Below are positions 1 through 10,254 of a stretch of 64,000 nucleotides of DNA, one piece after another. The notes under the pieces were generated by a model that saw nothing but the letters and a program-made list of their open reading frames with translations, had not been told where the DNA came from and searched no databases. The DNA lies in assembly GCF_947179515.1 (NCBI RefSeq), contig NC_067481.1:7943570-8007569 (forward strand), in the 5' to 3' direction. This DNA is from Apodemus sylvaticus (lineage: Eukaryota > Chordata > Mammalia > Rodentia > Muridae). Position numbers and translations under genes: made by a program. Position 1 is the first letter of the stretch. Each line of letters opens with the position of its first letter.

Positions 1-76
1 CTTCCATGGTCCCTGAGTAGGACCATGGGTATGACCTGCTATGCCCAGCTGCTGTCTTTCAAGTTCCCCTCTATAT

Positions 77-194
<118 letters not shown>

Positions 195-445
195 TGTTCC
201 AGGCACTCACTGGCCTAGAGCCTGGTGCACTGGTACCTCTCTCGTACCCCCAGCCCCTGTGCAAGCTGGGTAATTGCTCCACCCCCAGCTGCATTCTGAG
301 CCTCAGATCTTGAGGCCTGCCATGGTTCTGTTATTGTTTCATTTGCAGCCTGTCTCAGATGACTGTAACCCCCGTGAAGACAGGCTTTCCCTGATCCTCT
401 CTGAAAGACAGCTCTAGAGAAGACGCTCAACAAAGACCAGTGCCC

Positions 446-664
446 AGGGCTCTGGAGGGATGACTCAGTGGTTAAGAGCCCTAGCTGCTCTTGCAGAGGA
501 CCCGGGTTCCATTCCCAGAACCCACCTATGGCAGCTCACAAGTGACTGTAAATCCAGTTCCAGGGGGATCCACTGGCTTCTTCTGGTCTCTTAGACACTG
601 CATGCAGTGGTGTCTATACACACCCATATACTTAAAAATAAAAATAATCAAATCTTTAAAAGAA
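446..664 (+). mobile_element. B3 SINE
   Basis: The tRNA-derived head (ggctctggagggatgactca) is followed by the B3 body with 'gttccaggggga' and an AT-rich A/T tail ending in aaatctttaaaag. The length is near that of a full B3. Pol III-type SINE of rodents; divergence is moderate. Confidence 0.85.
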
Positions 665-689
665 ATAGTGCTGAATGAAACCTTAAATA

Positions 690-714
690 TGTGTGTGTGT
701 GTGTGTGTGTGTGT
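690..714. repeat. (TG)n microsatellite
   Basis: Twelve or so uninterrupted TG units follow the tail of the upstream SINE region. Confidence 0.95.
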
Positions 715-734
715 CTTTGAACGTTTTAACCTCA

Positions 735-965
735 ATCCTGAGGAGTGAGGTCTGGAGTTCAGATCCCAGCACTCACAGAACAAGAGTTTCCCTGCAGATG
801 CTTTGTAACTCCAGCTTGAATCCAGTTGGCAGACACAGGAGGATTCCTGGAGCTTGCTGGATTCCAGTCTAGCAGAGTAAACCGTAAACTCCAGTTCTAA
901 GACGGAGAGAGACACCACCTCAAAGGAACAGATGTAGAGAGGAAGACATGATCCGCTGACCGACC
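735..965 (+). mobile_element. Diverged B4/RSINE1-like SINE
   Basis: It carries the B4-class words 'cagatcccagcactcac', 'gcagacacaggaggattcc' and 'gagagacaccacctcaaa' in order. It is old and diverged, and the exact subfamily is uncertain. Confidence 0.6.
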
Positions 966-988
966 TCTGCGCATGTGCGCAGGGGCAC

Positions 989-1016
989 GATCCCCCCCCC
1001 CCCCACCCTCCCGCCC
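989..1016. repeat. Poly-C / C-rich tract
   Basis: A run of about 14 C residues continues into a C-rich stretch. Its length is probably unstable and prone to sequencing error. Confidence 0.9.
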
Positions 1017-1019
1017 CCA

Positions 1020-1224
1020 AAATGTATACAGGCAGTAAGCTTGCCCGGTGGTTCAGTGACTCTCAGCCTGGAAAAGAAAAGTGGGAATTTCCGTAGACAG
1101 CAGTGGTCCTCCCTGCCGTCAGATGGAAAGATCTGGACGAGGCTTTTCTGGGTGTTGGCGACACAGGCCCCTTGTTGCGGCATACAAACTGGCTTGAGGT
1201 GGTGGTGGGGGGAGTGTCGAGGCG
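1020..1224. other. Single-copy-looking sequence, no feature recognised
   Basis: No SINE, LINE or LTR words were recognised and no credible coding frame is present. Confidence 0.5.
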
Positions 1225-1450
1225 CTAAATTAAGCCCAAGTCGCATTGTCTCTGGCTCTCTGATTACCAGGTACTTAGCCCGCAGTTGCTCAGTTGGCAG
1301 TGATGAGCTGTAATTGCAGGCGGTTCCCAGGGTTATTTTTTCCCCTGGCAGATGAAGTGATACCTGTAATTTCCCCAAAGATGCACTCCCGGCCAGCACC
1401 CTGCCGCCACCGCCACCGCAGCTGAGCAGCCTTTGTCCCTATGAAAAAGA
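1225..1450. promoter_or_regulatory. Candidate conserved non-coding element
   Basis: A repeat-free block of complex sequence contains ctaaattaag, a ctgtaattgcagg word (homeodomain-like TAATTG core) and a short CCGCCA run near 1403-1422. Conservation is inferred from texture only; no alignment was possible. It could equally be ordinary single-copy DNA. Confidence 0.35.
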
Positions 1451-1900
1451 AACTTTTCTCTCTTCTTGGAGAGCAGTTGGCTGGCTGAGGGAGTTGGGAA
1501 TTGTTTCCTGGCTTAGATCTAGCCAACAGCTTGTCAGTGCTTCTGGACCTCAGTTTACCCTCTTGGAAAGTGGTCATTTCAAGGAGTGCGGCGGGAGGAA
1601 GAGAATCTTTCTGAAATTGTGGTTTGAGGCAGGATTGGGAGATCAGGAGCTTGGGAATCAGTCAGTTCCAGCCACACAGAGTCTGGGGCTCTGGTGGAAG
1701 GGGCTCTATGAATCGAGGGCAGCTGGTTCTTTCTTCAGACCAGGGCATGTCTAGAAAGAGAGGTCCACTGTGTCTTCGGTGCCTGAAGATGAGTCTTAAT
1801 CTCAAAGCCTGTCCACCTCCAGGAACTTCCTGCTGTTCATGTTTGCTAGAGCTCTTGCTCAGGTTATGGCAAGATGGCATCAGTGGGGATGTATACAGAG
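1451..1900. other. Single-copy-looking sequence, nothing recognised
   Basis: About 450 bases without any repeat word I know. Short overlapping frames lack codon or splice support. Confidence 0.5.
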
Positions 1901-1904
1901 AACA

Positions 1905-1980
1905 GAGGAAGGAAGGGAGGAAGGAAGGAAGAAAGGAAGGAAGGAAAGAAAGAAGGAAGGTAGTAGATAGGTAGGTATGT
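1905..1980. repeat. (GGAA)n purine-rich microsatellite
   Basis: GGAA/GAAA units run to about 1962 and decay into GTAG(G) units up to 1980. Confidence 0.95.
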
Positions 1981-1981
1981 A

Positions 1982-2492
1982 GGTCTTAGGGTTTTACTGC
2001 TGTGAACAGACACCATGACCAAGGCAACTTTTTTTTTTTAAGATTATGTATTTATTTTATGTGTATGAGTATGCTATACTTGTCTTCAGACACACCAGAA
2101 GAGGGCATCGTATCCCTTTACAGATGGTTGTAAGCCATCATGTGGTTGCTGGGAATAGAACTCTGGACCTCTGGAAGAGTAGTCAGTGCTCTTAACCACT
2201 GAGCCATCTCTCCAGCTCCCAAGGCAACTCTTGTAAGGACAACATTTAATTGGGGCTGGCTTACAGGTTCAGTCCATTATCATAAAGTCAGAAACATGGT
2301 AGCATCTTGTCAGGCATGCTGCAGGAGGTTCTACATCTTCATCTGAAGGCTGCTAGCAGAATACTGACTTCTAGGCAGCTAGAAAGAGGATCTTAAAACC
2401 CGTGCCCACAGTGACATACCTACTCTAACAAGGCCACGCTTATTCCTTCTAATAGTGACACTCTCTGGGCCAAACATATACAAACCATCACA
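1982..2492 (-). mobile_element. MaLR LTR (MT-like), antisense, split by a B2
   Basis: Read on the minus strand it begins TGTGATGGTTTG and ends near AGTAAAACCCTAAG, with the central 'aatggactgaacctgtaag' and 'ttaaatgttgtcctta' words of rodent MT/ORR1 LTRs. A B2 with its own target duplication interrupts it at 2030-2218. The element class is confident; the subfamily is from memory. Confidence 0.7.
2030..2218 (-). mobile_element. B2 SINE inserted in the MaLR LTR
   Basis: A full antisense B2 starts with a poly-T (its A tail) and ends in 'gagccatctctccagctc', the complement of the B2 head. The 11-bp target duplication ccaaggcaact lies at 2019-2029 and 2219-2229, so it inserted after the LTR. Confidence 0.95.
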
Positions 2493-3414
2493 TTTCATTC
2501 CCTGGACCCCATAGGCATGTTCAAACATAGGCGTCTATAGGGGCCATACCTAAACATAGTATAATGCAAAATACATTTAGTCCAACTTCAAAAGTCCCCA
2601 CAGTTTATAGCAGTCTCAACAATGTTAAAAGTCCAAAGTTCAAAGTCTCTTCTGAGATTCATCCAATCACTTAATTGTAATCCTCAAGGCAAGACAGGAA
2701 ACCAGCTGGGCAAACTCCAAACGCTGCATCTCCATGTTTGATGTCAAAGAGGTCTTCAGATCTCCAACTCCTTTTTCATCTTTATTGACTGCAACAAACT
2801 TCTTTCTCCTGGGCTGGTTCCACTCCCTGTTAGCAGCTTTCCTCAGCAGATAGCCCAAAGCTCTGGCATCTTGAACATCTTGGGGTCTCCAAAGCAACTT
2901 CAGTATTACAGCTTCTTGTTCCAATGTCTGGGAGCCACACATGATTGTCTGGGCTCCCCCAAAGGGCTGGCGTCACTTCTCCAGCTCTGCCCTCTGTAGC
3001 ACTCTAAGCTCAGGCTGATTCACTCTACTGCTGCTGCTGTTCTTGGTGATCATCCCATGGTTCTGGCATCTCCAATACGCTGGGGTCTTCTGCTGCAACT
3101 AGGCTTCACCAATAGCCTCTAATGGTGCTAAGCCTCAACTCCTTTTCATGACCCCTTCAAGTCCTGGGCCGTCAACTGCAACTGAGGCTATACCTTCATC
3201 AATAGCCTTCCACAGCCTCTCACAGTGCCAAGCCCCAGCTGCTCTTCATGACCCCCTTCATGTCTTCAAAACCAGTACTACCTGGGTGACTCTTACGTAT
3301 TATCAAGTCCTGCTGCAGTACAAGGTACAACCTTGGCTATCTCTGGAACACAACTACTTTGTGCTTTCAGAAAACACTTCCCAGAAGATTTTACCTCAGT
3401 GATGCTGGTGCTGA
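2493..3414 (-). mobile_element. MaLR-associated internal or nested segment
   Basis: 922 bp lie between two exact 19-bp copies of acatatacaaaccatcaca (2474-2492 and 3415-3433). The minus strand contains a 91-codon open frame at 2667-2942 that has no recognisable domain. I read it as MaLR internal (non-coding) sequence or a separate rodent repeat. Retroposed insertion with target duplication is an alternative explanation for the flanking repeats. Confidence 0.5.
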
Positions 3415-3469
3415 ACATATACAAACCATCACAGGAGGGAAGGAAAGGGATGCTGAATTAATCACCTAT

Positions 3470-3610
3470 CTGAAACCCATCTCTTGGGATCAGTTCCAAG
3501 AGATATGATATGATACCGGCATTAACCCACCCCAGTCCCCATAAAGCTGCCCCCTCTTAAAATTCCCACTCTCAACACTGTTAAACTGGGGATCAAGTGT
3601 TGAACCAAAC
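3470..3610 (-). repeat. Old MaLR/MLT-like remnant
   Basis: The words 'aacactgttaaactgggga' and the following 'tcaagtgttgaacc' resemble the antisense 5' end of ancient mammalian MaLR LTRs. Weak and short. Confidence 0.35.
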
Positions 3611-4560
3611 CTTATAGGACTCACCAAGGACTGTGCCCCCTGACTCCCCAGGCTGCTGTCCTAATTGTGCCTTCCGTGTATGACCTTCCCTCCCACAGTC
3701 CTGGTTCTGGAAGCCTTGGCTTGGTGGGGTTTTATGGCCTGATCTGGGGCTGGAAGGGCCACACACAACATTGTTCCCATAGTAAGATGTGGTCCAAATT
3801 GTCCAGCACCAAACAGCAGATTTTTCCAAGCAGGTTTGCAGCCTAACCTGTCTCCAGAGCGGGGACAGCCCATGCCAGCTCTGGCCTTAGAAAGACTTAC
3901 AGGCTAAGGTGAATGGGGCTGAGGCAGCCTGGCTGCTTCTCTCCCTCCAACCATCCCTGCCCTGGATTCTCTGTCCCAGGCTGTCTCTGAAGATGAACAC
4001 ATCCCAAGTGTTCTCTTGCTCAGGACCCAAGCCACCCGCCAGCCACTGGTTTGTCATATGGGCAAACAGAACATGAATAGGCTCTTGCCTTAAATGCCAT
4101 CCCTGCTTCAAACCTACATCTGAAAGAGAAGACACACACATCCCACCTGGGAATGAATGATGAGTCCTACCTCGGAGAGCTGCAGAAAGTTAGATCTGCC
4201 TAATAGGCTGGCTGGTACCTGAGTCACAGTCAGACCAGCTGGGACAAGATTCTCTCTAGGTGTCCCCACTATTTACCCTGGTTTCCTCTTGCCTTGGGCA
4301 AGTCACACACATCTCTTGCTGCCCCAGGGATCTGGAGGAAGCCAGCAGGAGCCTGACAGGTGTTTGCTGAGACTGTGAAGTTGGGAAGTGCAGGGGTGAG
4401 GTCTCCCTGGGGGGATGAGTGAGTCCTCCCGCTCCCCACCCTGCCAGGGTGCACGTCTGGGGGTGCTTTGTTCTATTCTGGGGCAGTCCTGGAGGAGAAG
4501 AGTCCTTGTTGCTCACAGCAGTGGCTTCGAGGAAGCACACTGTGTGCACTTTCTTCCAGA
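3611..4560. other. Single-copy-looking sequence, nothing recognised
   Basis: About 950 bases with no repeat I can name. The open frames here, up to 115 codons, have no domain, splice or initiation support. Confidence 0.5.
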
Positions 4561-4584
4561 CTCCTCTCTCTCTCTCTCTCTCTT
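4561..4584. repeat. (TC)n microsatellite
   Basis: About twelve CT units. The Ser-Leu run in short frames here comes from this repeat. Confidence 0.95.
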
Positions 4585-4963
4585 TCTTGTTCTTTGATTC
4601 CACTTTCTGGGGTCACCTGCCCAGCTCCAGATCTCAATGCAGATGACAAAAGGTTTCAACATGTGTTCTCTTCTCAGCCTTTGCTTTAGGGAATACCCAG
4701 TCTAAGAGATATTTCATAGGTTCCCTCAAAGACACCATATACATAAAGAGGATTTGTGGTTTGGATGTCCTGGTCCTAGTTAGGATACTCCCAGGGGATA
4801 ATGGGGGTGGAGTGGGGGGACAGGCTAAAAAGATAGCTGATTCAATTTATCATTTCTGTTTTGCATAGCAGGATGCAGAGAGGGGGCATTGATGGCCTCA
4901 GACGCATCAGATAGTGGCCTACAACCTGGCTACTATAAACTTGGATGAGGTAGTGCCATAGGA
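4585..4963. other. No feature recognised
   Basis: Complex sequence with a short G-rich patch near 4803-4821. No known repeat or gene seen. Confidence 0.5.
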
Positions 4964-5169
4964 CAGTGGCTTGCAACCGTCCTAACTCCGTGACCCTTTA
5001 ATACAGTTCCTCATGTTGTGGTGACCGCCCCTCCCCCAAACCAGAAAATTATTTTCCTTGCTACTTCCTAAGTGCCATTTTGCTATAGCTACAAATCGTA
5101 ATGTGAATATTTTTGGAGATAAGAGGTTTGCCGAAGGGGTTGTGACCTACAAGTTGAGAACCGCCGCTG
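4964..5169 (+). mobile_element. URR1-like hAT-Charlie DNA transposon fossil
   Basis: It opens with CAGTGGCTTGCAACC and closes with TTGAGAACCGCCGCTG, which are inverted-terminal-repeat-like ends of rodent URR1. The centre has 'ctttaatacagttcctcatg' and 'ggggttgtgacctac'. Non-autonomous; 8-bp target duplications are no longer clear. Confidence 0.85.
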
Positions 5170-5324
5170 TCAGGCAAGGCCACAGTCCGGCCTGGAAGAC
5201 TGAGACCCTGTGTGTGTGGCTCACTCACTGGATGGAGTATTGTGCCGCTTTCCTAGCTCCAGAACCCATGGCTGGCCTGCCACTTGCCTGGTGTGACTTT
5301 ATTCCCAGCCCACTTTTTTGCCTG

Positions 5325-5725
5325 GTGAATTGCTTTGTGGGTAACAAAGAACCAAATCTGGGTGACTTAAAAAACCACAGAAATGGATGCTCTCACTGTT
5401 TAGGACACCGAAGTCTGGGGAAGTAGGGAGGGCAGGGCCACGCCTACCATTCTGCCATCTTTGTCAACCGGTCTTTCCAACAATCATTGGCCTTAACTTA
5501 CGGATGTCTCTTCCCCGAAGTTCTGCTTTTCACATTGTCTTCTCCACAGCCTTATGTCTGTGTCCAGATTTCACTCCTCATATAAGGACACGGGTCACAT
5601 CCCATTAGACACCTACCGACCTCACTGTAACTTCGTTCTACCTGCAATAACTCTAGTTCCAAATAAGGTCACATCCAGAGGACAGGAGGTTCAGCTTCAG
5701 CGTCACATCTCTTTTTGAGGGGAAT
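5325..5725 (-). repeat. Ancient mammalian MaLR/MLT-like repeat, antisense
   Basis: The order of words ('ctgggtgacttaaa', 'aagtctggggaagt', 'tataaggacacgggtcacat', 'ccaaataaggtcacatcc') follows the antisense layout of an old LTR shared across placental mammals. The family name is uncertain; an old L1 3' end was considered. Confidence 0.55.
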
Positions 5726-5972
5726 CATAATCTGATTAAGGAACACATTCTGCATTGGCGTCTGGGCTCGGTTGTCCCAACCCATCAGTCTCTTTCCACT
5801 TGGATTAAGTGCTGATGGTAGGTAGTGGTGGTGTGGTGGGGCAGGGGGAGCAGGAGTCACGGGAGGGAGGAGTAGACGCCACAAGGAACCTCTAGGACGG
5901 GAGCATGGAGGAAGAGAGAGAGAGGGGGTTCCATGCCTTGCTTTTTGGGGTTTACATCTAAGCAGCTGGACA

Positions 5973-6062
5973 TATGTGTGTGTGTGTGTGTGTGTGTGTG
6001 AGAGTGTGTGAGTGAGTGTGTGTGTGTATGAGTGTGTGTGTGTGTGTGTATGTGTGTGTGTG
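5973..6062. repeat. (TG)n microsatellite with GAG interruptions
   Basis: About 90 bp of TG interrupted by GAG/TATG units. Both strands give His/Thr or Val/Cys runs in open frames, which are repeat artefacts. Confidence 0.97.
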
Positions 6063-6272
6063 AAGGCTTGTGGGTCTCTCAGTGGCTCAAGCTCACCGCA
6101 TAGGCAAGGCTGGCTAGTGAGCCCCAGGAATCTGCCTGTTTCTGTCTCCCAGGTCCTGGGAATACAAGCACATGCCCCCACATTGGCTTTTTATGTAGGT
6201 ATTGGGGATCGAACTTGTGTCCTAAGTGGGCAGCAAGCACTTTACTGACTGGGCTCTCTAATCCCCCCAGCC
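6063..6272 (-). mobile_element. B4-class SINE, antisense
   Basis: Contains 'gaatctgcctgtttctgtct', 'tcctgggaatacaagcaca' and the antisense tRNA-like head ending 'agcaagcactttactgac'. It follows directly from the TG tract, the usual place for a SINE tail microsatellite. Confidence 0.65.
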
Positions 6273-6708
6273 CCTGGCTTCACAAGCCCCTTTAAACTAG
6301 AAACAAGGTTTTCCTAGTTCCACTCGGCTTGTTCAGCTAGCCTTTTTATACAGCTCAGGACCAACGGAATAGGAGCGGTGCCGCCCACAGTGAGCAGGAT
6401 CCTCCCACCTGAATCATCAGTCAAGGGAATTCATTCCAGTCACGACTACAAGTCAATCTGATTCTTCAGTTGATGTCTCCTCTTCCCAGGTGACTCAAGG
6501 TCATGTTAAGTGAACCATAAAGATCAGCAAATACACCCGCCATTCTGGTTTTCTTGTTACTGTCACGCCTTTAGCATTTTAAGACCTGTGTCCAGGGAAA
6601 TCTCTTTGTCCCAAGCTAACCAATCCTTTCTGTCACCTTCCTTAGAGATCCCAGGAGGCTCTCACTGTGCTGTGACCAGGAAAGCATTGCTAGTAAACAC
6701 TCTGTCCT
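6273..6708. other. No feature recognised
   Basis: About 435 bases of complex sequence with no known repeat or credible exon. Confidence 0.5.
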
Positions 6709-6894
6709 GGGGACTGGAGAGATGGCTCAGCAGTTAAGAGCACTGACTGCTCTTCCGAAGGTCCTGAGTTCAAATCCCAGCAACCACATGGTGGCTCACA
6801 ACCATCTGTAACAAGATCTGACGCCCTCTTCTGGAGTGTCTGAAGACAGTTACAGTGTACTTACACATAATAAATAAATAAATCATAAAAAAAA
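6709..6894 (+). mobile_element. B2 SINE
   Basis: Full-length sense B2 from the tRNA-like head (ggactggagagatggctcag) to an AATAAA-containing A-rich tail (taaataaataaatcataaaa). Low divergence. Confidence 0.97.
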
Positions 6895-7369
6895 TCCTCC
6901 ATCCTAGTTACTGGAGAATATGTGTTCAGCGACTGGGCTTTCCTAATGTCATGGAAAATGGAGACCCCACTTGAGAGGGTAGGGCAGACTCCAGAGAGCA
7001 GAGGCGGCCAGAGGTTGCAGCTATCCACGCAGTCCCTCTCTGTCTCTTAACTGGTAGGCAGCCTGGTCTCATCACATGATTTGAATGTGCCTGCTGCTCT
7101 TCCGAGCCTCGGACAGTCTCACTTTCTCTCTGAACGAGCAGGGACCCCCATCCGTTGCCCCTAACTCCTGCCGCTTGCTTTCCTTCAGAGATGGCCGTCC
7201 CGGTCTGGGAGATTTTGGGAGAAGAGAGCTGAGGGTCAAACCTGTAGCTTTTCACATTATGGACTCTGTCCTTTGTGATCTGTGTGTATGTGCACATGGA
7301 AGGACGTATGTTTGTGTATGTAAAGATAAGAGGTTGAATTGGGCATCTTCCTCTGGGACTTCTCTTTAT
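6895..7369. other. No feature recognised
   Basis: About 475 bases. Overlapping frames on both strands (101 and 151 codons) run through it, but neither has a recognisable domain or splice context. Confidence 0.45.
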
Positions 7370-7490
7370 CTTTTGGGACAAGGTCTCTGAATTTGGAGCT
7401 CACCGATTAGTGGGAAGTCCCAAGCATCCTCCTGTCTCTACACCCCCAGTGCTGGAGTTACAGGTTCAGGCCATCACAGCCCCAGTAAAA
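7370..7490 (-). mobile_element. B4-class SINE fragment, antisense
   Basis: 'ttgggacaaggtctctgaat', 'gagctcaccgattagtgg' and 'cagtgctggagttacagg' match the antisense right half of a B4/RSINE1-type element. Confidence 0.6.
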
Positions 7491-7509
7491 TGCCATACCA
7501 AACATGTTG

Positions 7510-7822
7510 GGAAGGAAAGGGAAGGAAGTCAGGGGAGGAACTTGGAGGCGGGAGCTGATGCAGAGGCCATGGAGGGTGCTGCTTACTGGCTTGATCCACG
7601 TGACTTGCTCAGCCTGCTTTCTTACAGAACCCAGGACCACAGTCCAGGAATAGCACCATCTGCTATGGGCTGGGCCCTCCCCGCCCTCCCTGCCCTCCCC
7701 TATCAATCACTAATTAAGAAAACACCCTATAGGCTGTTCTACAGTCTGTAGGACAATGCAGGCAAGCTTCCTCCCATGACATGATGACAGGATGTCAAGG
7801 TGACATGAAAATAGTACACCTG
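7510..7822 (-). mobile_element. MaLR LTR (ORR1-like), antisense
   Basis: 'ggagggtgctgcttactggc', 'ttgctcagcctgctttctta' and 'caatcactaattaagaaaac' are diagnostic antisense ORR1-type words. It ends near 'atgtcaaggtgacatgaaaa', matching the LTR start; the 3' end is missing. Confidence 0.75.
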
Positions 7823-7836
7823 GATTAATTAAAGCT

Positions 7837-8016
7837 TTTTGTTTGTTTGTTTGTTTGTTTGTTTTTTGGTTTTTGGTTTTTCAAGACAGGGTTTCTCTGT
7901 ATAGCCCTGGCTGTCCTGGAACTCACTCTGTAGACCAGGCTGGCCTAGAACTCAGAAATCCTCCTGCCTCTGCCTCCCAAGTGCCGGGATTACAGGCGTG
8001 TGCCACCAGCGCCCAG
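7837..8016 (-). mobile_element. B1 SINE, antisense
   Basis: T/GT-rich A-tail complement followed by a full antisense B1 ('caagacagggtttctctgta' to 'gccaccagcgccca'). 7SL-derived and only mildly diverged. Confidence 0.97.
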
Positions 8017-8018
8017 TG

Positions 8019-8200
8019 TTACGCATGCACGTAAGTGTACCACACATCTGCCCGGTGTCTGTCAGAGGTCAGAAGAAGGTGTTGAATCCCTTGGAGCTGG
8101 AGTTATGGTTATAGGCCACCATATGGGTTCTGGGAACGGGAGCCGGGCCCGGTGAAGAGCAGTCGGTGCTGTTTACCTGCTGAGTCGTCTTTGCAGCCCC
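8019..8200 (-). mobile_element. B3 SINE, antisense
   Basis: 'gtcagaggtcagaagaaggt', 'ggagctggagttatggttat' and the head complement 'ctgagtcgtctttgcagccc'. Abuts the B1. Confidence 0.85.
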
Positions 8201-8224
8201 ACGTGTGGCTTTCATGTGTGTCAC

Positions 8225-8294
8225 AAGGTGTCACACTCAGGGCCTCACGCTTGTGTGACAAGCATTTTACAGACTGTGCCATCTCCCCAGCCCT
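8225..8294 (-). mobile_element. tRNA-derived SINE head fragment, antisense
   Basis: 'gacaagcattttacagactg' then 'ccatctccccagccc' is the antisense head of a B4-class SINE. Confidence 0.6.
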
Positions 8295-8524
8295 GGGGGC
8301 TTCCCCCTGGTGTCGAATTCAGACTCTCAGTCTCCACAGCACCCTAGCTAAGGGTCTGTAGCATGGATCAGAGAACTTTTTGGGCGAAAAGAAGCCAGCC
8401 TAGCCTCAGAGAGTCTGGCTTAGTTCCTGGGTATCTCTGGACCCTTCCCTGCCCCAGACTCCAAATAGAAACCAGTTTCCATGGCAAGGTGAGGTGTGTG
8501 TGGGGGGATGCTGGGGCGGGGTGT

Positions 8525-8640
8525 GTAGGAACAATGCTTCATTAGGAGATTCTAATGAAATGGAGATCTTCCAAGGCAAATGTTAATTGCAGCCTGCAAG
8601 CACAGATGTTTCTGGGATGTAAAGAAGGCTGCAGGAGGGG
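8525..8640. promoter_or_regulatory. Candidate regulatory block with TAAT dyad
   Basis: Repeat-free AT-rich island. A perfect 8-bp inverted repeat TTCATTAG-6-CTAATGAA lies at 8538-8559, and a further TTAATTGC word lies nearby at about 8583. Paired TAAT cores suggest homeodomain binding; function is inference. Confidence 0.4.
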
Positions 8641-9114
8641 AAGGTCAACCTGCCACTGAGGGAGGGAGCAGGTGGGACTGTCCTGTCCTCCGTCTGCCCA
8701 CGGTACCTCACAGCATAAGAGATCCTGACGACCTCTGAGGGTCACAGAGCGTCTTAGCAACCAAGCACTGGGTTGCTTTGCAGTTTTCTCATTGGCTCCA
8801 GAAAGGGCCTTGCTCTGTGTAGGTTGGGGGACACCATACAGGTTTTTGGGGTACTCCATACCTGCATGGAGATTCCCTGGTAGACCTGGGAAGAACACAC
8901 AAGCTGGGGGGTCAATGAGGTAAGGCAACATCCTTTCTTCCTTTACAGGATAAGTGACACATTCAGTCAAGAAACATTTATTATCTACCGTGTTCTAGAA
9001 ATACTCATCTAGTTCAGTGGCGGTGAGAAACGGGGGTCAACAGTCACTGGCTCTGTGGGACTCACAGTCTAAGGAGGAGGTGGTCAGAACAGGAATTGTG
9101 GTAACTTAATAAGC
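8641..9114. other. No feature recognised
   Basis: Single-copy-looking sequence. A 142-codon minus-strand frame (8542-8970) has no recognised domain and overlaps the candidate regulatory block. Confidence 0.45.
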
Positions 9115-9544
9115 TGTGATATGGCATTGGTTAGCTATAAATATCAACTTGTTACAATTTAGAATCACCTCAGAGAGCCTCTACTGAGGAACTCCAAGAT
9201 TAGGTCGTTCTGTGTGTGTGTGTGTGGGGGGGGTTGCCTTGACTGTTGACTGACGTGGCAGACCCACTAAGTGAGTGGTGCCATTCATTGGTTTTGGGTC
9301 CTAAGTAGTGCAAGAGAGGAAAAAGCTGGCTGGGCACGAGAAGGCAAGGCGGCAGCATGGGCATGTTTGCGTCTGTCTGCTCTTGACTGTGGATGGGATT
9401 CGGTTGGCCGCTAAGTTCCTTCCTCGAATTCCCAGAAATAATGACTGCAACCTGCATCTGTAAGCTTAATAATAAACTGTTTCCCGGCTTCCATTGCACC
9501 TGGTCAAGGTATCTGTCAGAAGCAGCAGAAGGGAAGTTATGACA
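9115..9544 (+). mobile_element. MaLR LTR (ORR1-like)
   Basis: Begins TGTGATATGGCATTGG and contains 'gctataaatatcaacttgtt', 'agaatcacctcagagagcct' and 'aaataatgactgcaacctgc'. A short TG/G run at 9212-9233 has expanded inside it. It ends near 'aagttatgaca'. Confidence 0.7.
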
Positions 9545-9969
9545 GGTGTCTTGGAGGGAGTTAGACCCTATGATCAGGCAGGAGGGGGCAAGCGGTTGGT
9601 TGTAAGACTAACGTGACTGGCAGTGTTTCCTGGATGTAAGTGTGGGTGCATGGGGGAGGGGGACTAAGGATAGAACCCCAGTGCAGCGCTGACATTGATA
9701 GCGGTCAGGGTGCTTCTTGGTGGAGACAGGGGTGAGGGTGGAGGGGAGGAGCTGGGGGCATGGTGTCTATTGTAGAGAATGAGGCTTTGATAAGGCTGGG
9801 TGGGATGGAGAGAGTGTGTTCTGCCCATCATGCTGCCCCTGAGGAGACCTTCAGGCTCTGAATCTGCCCAGCATCCGGGTGGCTTCTATCCTCTAGCCCA
9901 CGGTAACAGGTCCCTGGATCACTTGCCAAGGACAGGAGACATGGAGTGACTGGACTGCTGACAGTGGAT
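9545..9969. other. No feature recognised
   Basis: G-rich single-copy-looking sequence between two LTRs. Confidence 0.45.
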
Positions 9970-10217
9970 TGTCACAGTGACTTTTATTTTCCTGTATGTA
10001 ATTGTCATCTCTGAGGCTTACTGCCTCCCTCTGTCTGCTAACCTAGATGTCCTGGAAGCTTCTAGCCTCTGTATAACCTTATCTAGGCCTAGAATATTTT
10101 CAGCCTCTGAGACTCGCTACTGAGTATGCTCAGCTCTTCTAATTCTTTCTGATCTCTGGCTGGCTGGCTTAACTGGGCTGATCTGGCTCAAACTCCTCTC
10201 CAAGCTGACCGATTCAA

Positions 10218-10254
<37 letters not shown>

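Noticed and set aside
526..1020. 164-codon minus-strand frame
   Set aside because: Lies across B3 and B4-class SINEs and a TG tract.
2667..2942. 91-codon minus-strand frame as a retroviral gene
   Set aside because: No gag, pol or env motif visible; it lies in MaLR-type repeat whose internal region is normally non-coding.
5669..6181. 170-codon minus-strand frame
   Set aside because: Spans a TG tract (Thr-His repeats), part of a SINE and an old LTR-like repeat; no domain.
6709..6894. tRNA gene
   Set aside because: The tRNA-like head belongs to a B2 SINE; there is no full cloverleaf with acceptor stem.
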